A stretch of DNA of 64,000 bases, from contig CM075197.1 of assembly GCA_037577475.1 (NCBI GenBank), forward strand, positions 19,666,650 through 19,730,649, given 5' to 3'. The stretch is from Chaunax sp. Z400 (taxonomy: Eukaryota > Chordata > Actinopteri > Lophiiformes > Chaunacidae). A program made the position numbers and the translations under genes. Of the stretch, positions 59,501-64,000 are shown in pieces; position 1 is the first letter of the stretch; each line of letters begins with the position of its first letter. Under the pieces are notes generated by a model. That model did not search any database, was not told where the DNA came from, and was given only the letters and a program-made list of their open reading frames with translations.

Positions 59501-61908
59501 AAGGTCCAGGGCGTTATTTATATGTTGGGTGTTAATAAGGCATGGTCTTAAGTAACCAAAGAATGGTTGTCAGGTGATAATAGAAAATTACCGTAGCCGC
59601 TTTGAAAGTATTTAGATTTTTCACATGCCCCCAACATGTGAACTTGCTTGCAGCAGCGAATGTGTCAATGATCTCTCAGCAGGAGATCACTAATCATGCT
59701 TTCCTGTCTTTGTCCCTCAGGGGCCACAGTACAAGCATGTAGCCCTCTGTCACCAAGTGTACTGTAAAGTATCACGAGGCAAAAGAGCCACAGGGTCTCT
59801 GTAGGGAACAAAAAGGCTCATTGAAAGTAAAATAATGTGGAAGAACTGTTATTAACTGTCTCATGATTCACCAGGTTGCAGCAAGGGAACTGTTGTTAAT
59901 GGCTAACGCATAGTAAATAAAATGGTGCAAAAGGAAATGAAAATTTATTTTTTTATCGGAACAATAAATCTGTTTGATGTCCTTGTGTCTTTACACACAC
60001 TCACCTCTTAACCCCTCTCTCCTCTTTGCCGTGTTCATTTATCAGGAGAAGCTGGAGCAGCAGTATGCCCAGAGTTATAAACAGATTTCTATGCTAGAGG
60101 ACGACCTGGGCCAGACACGCAGCATCAAGGAGCAGCTCCACAAATACGTCCGAGAACTCGAGCAGGCCAACGATGACCTGGAGAGAGCCAAAAGGTCGGA
60201 GTGACACAGTTCAGTTTGGTCAATGTACTGTATGTCTCAATAGATAAGAAAATACAGTGCAAAAAGCACAAACACAACTTTGTCTTTGCAGCAAAGTTAA
60301 AACTTACTGTCATCATTTAGATTTTGAAATCATTTTTGGTGTTGCTGCCCTTATTTACTTGTTGGTTGGTAATCAAGATTTGGAGATGAGAAATAAACAA
60401 GATACCACATCAAGACAGTAAACAGTTTTGAATGACTTCCACACACACACAGTGGGAAGATACAACATTGATTGGCTGGTTGCAAACAGGCTTCTTTAAA
60501 TGTAAACTACAGCCTTTGAAGCTTATGTTACTTACTTACTTTTGCTCCTGTCAAGGTAATACAAGATATAATTTCACCCTTCAAACTCGTTATGCCAAGT
60601 ATCACTCTTACTACAACCCTGCGCACACCCCTTTAACCTGCAAAGCTTGACATGGCTGAGGAAATGATGAATTCTAGCTGTATTTGAATTTTGTAGTGAT
60701 TGCACCTACTCTTATGTTCATAGTAGGTTTTAACAACTGTACCCAACCTCTGTTGTATGTACAGGGCAACAATAGTGTCTCTTGAGGACTTTGAGGGCCG
60801 TTTAAACCAGGCCATTGAGAGAAACGCCTTCCTGGAAAGTGAGTTGGACGAGAAGGAGTCTCTTTTGGTATCTGTTCAGCGGCTGAAGGATGAGGCACGA
60901 GGTAAAGACACAATCCCAGAAGAATCCCCTCAGCCCTGTGTGACATATTGTTAGCGAATGAGTATTTCATGCGTCTGACTCTGTTTTCGGCAGACCTGAG
61001 ACAGGAGCTAGCAGTGCGGGAGAGGTCTACAGACAGGATGTCAGCACCCAGCTCACCCACTTTAGACATCGACAAGATAGATTCTGCAGTGCAGGCCTCT
61101 TTATCCCTCCCAGCCACACCTGTAGGAAAGAGCATGGAACATCCCTTCATTAGCCCCAAAGGTCAGGTTTGATTTTCCTTTTTTAAATTTTTTTATTGTA
61201 TACGTGAAATTGGAGATTCACTGATTTGTGTATTAACATTGGCACGTGTTCTTGTGCAGCATTGACCAATTGCTGTGGCAACTCGTCCCTCACTCCCTCT
61301 GCTAGAATCTCAGCACTTAATATCGTTGGTGATCTCCTGAGGAAAGTTGGGGTAGGTATTATTCCCTTTTAATTTAACACATAATTGCATCGGCTTTTTT
61401 TGCATGAAGGTTTTTTTCTCTTTATGCATCATAGGGCTGACAAAGTAAAGTCAAACAGTGCTTATAAATTTTGGGTAGGTTGCAGAGCACTGAGGAACAA
61501 ACTGTCCTCAGTCACAGGGCAAACCTTGTAGGATGAGTCCAAACACCGATTGTATTTTCTTGTTTTATATTTAGGCTTTGGAGTCCAAACTCGCCGCCTG
61601 CAGAAACTTTGCCAAAGACCAGGCAGCAAGAAAAAATTGCTCCAAAGACAACAGCACAGTCATCAACGGCAATGCTCCCAAATTCTCACACTCTCTACAC
61701 ACGAATTACTTTGACAAAACGTGAGTCTTTCAGTCTTTCCCTTCGCTATTTGTCTTACTGTCATTTAGCTTTGTTCATGTTTTGCTAATATTGTGCATGT
61801 CCATGTGGAAAATGCAGGACCGTTAATGGATTGGACCCCAGCTCCTTGACGTCCATGGCAACATCCAGAGCAGTGTCTCCACCAGGCATGCTGCCTCTGA
61901 GTGTGTGA
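56487..61908 (+). CDS. ndel1: Nuclear distribution protein nudE-like 1 (NDEL1), 8 coding exons, 340 aa
   Basis: Coiled-coil adaptor that binds LIS1 and cytoplasmic dynein, needed for nuclear migration, spindle function and neuronal migration. Coding exons: 56487-56572, 59217-59370, 60046-60194, 60765-60901, 60994-61161, 61260-61351, 61575-61720, 61818-61908; all phases join and the sum is 1023 nt. Start MDKEMIPKFSSKDEEVNYWK. The coiled coil spans about 25-190, with FQEGSRELEAELEAQLGQAE and the LIS1-binding stretch QLHKYVRELEQANDDLERAK. The C-terminal half keeps the Cdk5-type site in SAPSSPTLD (Ser196), PATPVG (Thr217), the Aurora-A-type ARISALN (Ser249, human Ser251) and the palmitoylated cysteine in AACRNFAKDQ (Cys271, human Cys273). 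It ends GMLPLSV as in mammals (human 345 aa). NDE1 is less likely because of these C-terminal matches and the rnf222 neighbour. The teleost a/b copy is not resolved. Confidence 0.94.
56573..59216 (+). other. ndel1 intron after coding exon 1
   Basis: 2.6 kb. Apart from the LINE relic at 58235-59090, no feature recognised. Confidence 0.6.
58235..59090 (-). pseudogene. Truncated LINE reverse-transcriptase relic
   Basis: Minus strand. Segment 59079-58750 reads VSNVTKTKTILF and EAKLLGIICDEQLSWQKHID. After a frameshift, 58745-58359 reads VLSHLDYCSAV and KLQLAQNKAARLAL. A further one-base shift gives NKLPNMIIEAVSKATFKRLL, ending at a stop at 58268-58270. This order (KTK, LLG, LSW.KHI, SHLDYC, LQ..QN.AARL, W.KLP) is the C-terminal end of a non-LTR retrotransposon RT, 5'-truncated, with at least two frameshifts. 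It is inserted antisense in an ndel1 intron. Confidence 0.75.
59217..59370 (+). CDS. ndel1: ndel1 coding exon 2
   Basis: Residues 29-80, coiled coil (FHEAQEELQEFQEGSRELEA and following). Acceptor ATCCAG, donor GTAGCC. Confidence 0.94.
60046..60194 (+). CDS. ndel1: ndel1 coding exon 3
   Basis: Residues 81-130, EKLEQQYAQSYKQISMLEDD and the LIS1-binding helix. Acceptor TATCAG; the donor GTCGGA is unusual, but it is the only GT that fits the next exon. Confidence 0.93.
60765..60901 (+). CDS. ndel1: ndel1 coding exon 4
   Basis: Residues 130-176, ATIVSLEDFEGRLNQAIERN and ESELDEKESLLVSVQRLKDE, near identical to mammals. Acceptor TACAG, donor GTAAAG. Confidence 0.95.
60994..61161 (+). CDS. ndel1: ndel1 coding exon 5
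   Basis: Residues 176-232, the end of the coiled coil and the phosphosite cluster (SAPSSPTLD, SAVQASLSLPATPVGK, SPK). Acceptor GGCAG, donor GTCAGG. Confidence 0.93.
61260..61351 (+). CDS. ndel1: ndel1 coding exon 6
   Basis: Residues 232-262, ALTNCCGNSSLTPSARISAL then NIVGDLLRKVG. The NCCGN part replaces IPNGFG of the mammalian protein. Confidence 0.93.
61575..61720 (+). CDS. ndel1: ndel1 coding exon 7
   Basis: Residues 263-311, ALESKLAACRNFAKDQAARK and a Ser/Asn-rich stretch to YFDKT. Acceptor TTTAG, donor GTGAGT. Confidence 0.93.
61818..61908 (+). CDS. ndel1: ndel1 coding exon 8 (C-terminus)
   Basis: Residues 311-340, TVNGLDPSSLTS and the conserved end SPPGMLPLSV, then TGA at 61906-61908. 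Acceptor AATGCAG. Confidence 0.93.
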
Positions 61909-63420
61909 GGCATGGCCATACCACATAAACCTCCACTGAAACTGCTATCCACCCGACACAAAAACAGAGAAAACACTTGAAAGACCATGACATTGTGTGC
62001 TTAGTGTGTTTTGTGCAAGTGTTTGAGAATGAAAGAGTGCTTGGAAAGGAATTGTGATGTGTGTGTTTTGCCTGTTTGGGATTGTGCTATTTGAATGTGA
62101 TGTGTGGAAGAGGAGGCATCTCTGTACAGCGGCTCTAAATGCATCTGTGAGTAGGCGTGCAGTCATGTGTGCATACATTCCTACCACACACTTGCATGTG
62201 CCTAAAGATGTGCTTGCATGAATGTTACTGCAAATGCATTGCTCTCTAGATTGCAGCTCCGAAGTAGCACTGGTTATATTCTTAGTTCCTGTGTTCATCT
62301 GAAAAGCTACTACAGTAGCGCTGACAAAAGGTCCTTAAATGACCACAGCATCTTATGTTTTCCTCCTGTATTATCACTTAAATTGCACAGGTAAACTATT
62401 CTCAATTTAGAATGTACTATATTTAAAAAGGGATATGTTCATAATGACTAATTTATGCTATTTACTATTTTCTTGCATGTTTGCATTTGTAATTTGGGGT
62501 TGGAGAGGTTCAGTGGGACCCCATATTCATGACTGAAGTGAATGTTGATCGTTCAAAGCCATGCAGCCATATTTTGTTTGTTTGTTTGTTATTGGCTACT
62601 TCCTGTAATTCATTTGGAAGTAAGTAGTCTCCATGTTAAAGCTTGGAAATATCAGCTGGTTCTGCCCTCTTGGCTCAACCTGCACATAAACTGCTCCTCA
62701 CAGGTTTTGCTGTAGTCGAGCTTTTTCCATGTTACACATCCACTGACATTTCGAGGGAACAGGTTTGACTTTTTTGTTTTTTTTTGTTTAATGTATAAAT
62801 TTTTTTTTAAATCTTGTTACAGACTCATTGACTTCATTGTGATGGTGGATTCATAATGAGTGGGTAAATTTGGCTTTATAAAGCTCACACAAAAGGAAAT
62901 TAGACTGCCAAACACTTTGGCTAATGTATGTGAGTTCATTACATTACATTGTGGCCTTTGTGTCACGCAGGATATTGCCATTGCTGATATCTGTCATTTT
63001 GAGAACTTAATGTTAATTTGACTTGACTCATGTTTTTCTTTAGCAGGCTGGACATTGGCAATGTGTTCCTTTTACATTGCACATTTTTGTCTAAATCCAT
63101 TTTTGCAACTTCCTCCCTTTCATCAAACTTTGTGTCACCATTTTAAGTTGAATCCTTTAGTGTTCACTGTTATTTGACAATATGAGTTGTCATTCTGGGC
63201 ACCCTTGTATGTCTGTTACTAAAGCGTGTTCTACAGTCAATGTATAAAGTTAAGGATGGTAGTTTTGCCTACCACATTTGTATAAACTCTAACTATCAGC
63301 ATTAAGGTCATATTTATTTCAGATTGTTTGACATGTTCAGATAAAGAATGGTCGAAGCCTTTGAATCAGGATATCAGATTGTTTTTCAAAATTGTTTGAG
63401 TAAATAAAGAGTGAGACGAC
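61909..63420 (+). other. ndel1 3' UTR
   Basis: AT-rich non-coding sequence after the stop. AATAAA at 63403-63408 is followed by a GT-rich element ('atgttgtgtaattttgttc'). Confidence 0.65.
63403..63408 (+). promoter_or_regulatory. Poly(A) signal of ndel1
   Basis: AATAAA about 1.5 kb after the stop codon, with a G/T-rich downstream element. Confidence 0.6.
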
Positions 63421-64000
63421 AAATATGTTGTGTAATTTTGTTCATATACTGTAATTAATGCAACACAATGCCCACTTAACGTACATTTTCCAAACCTTTC
63501 AATCACATTTTGCATCTTAAAACAAGCAAGAAATAGTCAGGATCCCAAGTAAAAAGTGAATTTAATTGAAGAGAGCTAGAAAGAAGTTATTTAAGTTGAA
63601 TTTTTAAAATGAAAAAAATAAAATTCTTCAAGTTCTCATGTGTAATTAAAGTTAAGTAAAAAGATATTCAACAGTTTTTGAGTAATTGAGACAAACCCCA
63701 CTCACATGAATGAGCCTAAATTAAACTTGTAACCATGGAAACCAAAAAATGTAAACAGTAAAAACGTCCTACATAAGGAGCCATTTCAGCACATTGTTGT
63801 GTGTAGAACGTTTAGTTAAAAGATAAGGAATGATATTTGAGATCTACTCTGGAAATAAAACCAACCACCAGAATGAACCAACATGAAACCATGGAAATGA
63901 AAAATAAAAAATCCAGAGAGTCCCTAAATGGCAATTCTTTACCAATTCCTGGTGAAGAAAACAATCATTCACACCAATTTCCCCACTGGTGTAAAGTCCA
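63421..64000. other. Downstream of ndel1
   Basis: AT-rich, no gene or recognised repeat. Confidence 0.5.

Overview
This window is vertebrate nuclear DNA, almost certainly from a teleost fish. The evidence is split genes with GT-AG introns, very long CA/TG microsatellites, several repeat families typical of teleosts, and four genes whose proteins read as clear fish orthologues of mammalian ones. There is no prokaryotic or viral organisation and I see no RNA gene. The four genes are all neighbours on human chromosome 17p (17p13.1-p12), so this is a conserved synteny block. I could not run any search; orthology is from recognising protein families by eye.

Layout. 588-11239, minus strand: a two-exon heparan sulfate glucosamine 3-O-sulfotransferase of the HS3ST3 type (370 aa), with a 9.5 kb intron holding repeat relics. 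11240-22400: a gene-free divergent spacer of about 11 kb with microsatellites, an interspersed repeat relic and unassigned unique sequence. 22399-45472, plus strand: arhgap44 (RICH2-type BAR-RhoGAP), 21 coding exons giving 815 aa, plus a 513-nt frame-preserving proline-rich cassette exon that would make it 986 aa. Its 3' UTR probably runs to a poly(A) signal near 46945. 50559-51173, minus strand: rnf222, a single-exon, tail-anchored RING protein (204 aa). 53.2-63.4 kb, plus strand: ndel1, with a probable non-coding first exon near 53.3 kb, eight coding exons from 56487 to 61908 (340 aa) and a 3' UTR to about 63408. Its introns carry a degraded hAT/BED transposase piece, a TIR-bearing MITE-like element and a frameshifted LINE reverse-transcriptase tail.

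The genes do not form a pathway. HS3ST3 modifies heparan sulfate in the Golgi. ARHGAP44 is a curvature-sensing GAP for Rac/Cdc42 at endosomes and dendritic spines. RNF222 is a predicted membrane-anchored E3 ligase. NDEL1 is the LIS1/dynein regulator. Two of them, ARHGAP44 and NDEL1, work in neuronal morphogenesis, but adjacency here is inherited synteny.

I found no undescribed biological system. The most interesting items are the long proline-rich cassette exon and candidate alternative 3' ends of arhgap44, complementary (GT)n and (AC)n tracts bracketing arhgap44 exon 10, and a run of ATG-stop elements in the likely arhgap44 leader. Exon boundaries were set by matching reading phase, GT-AG sites and the expected protein; all joined phases are consistent for the three multi-exon genes.
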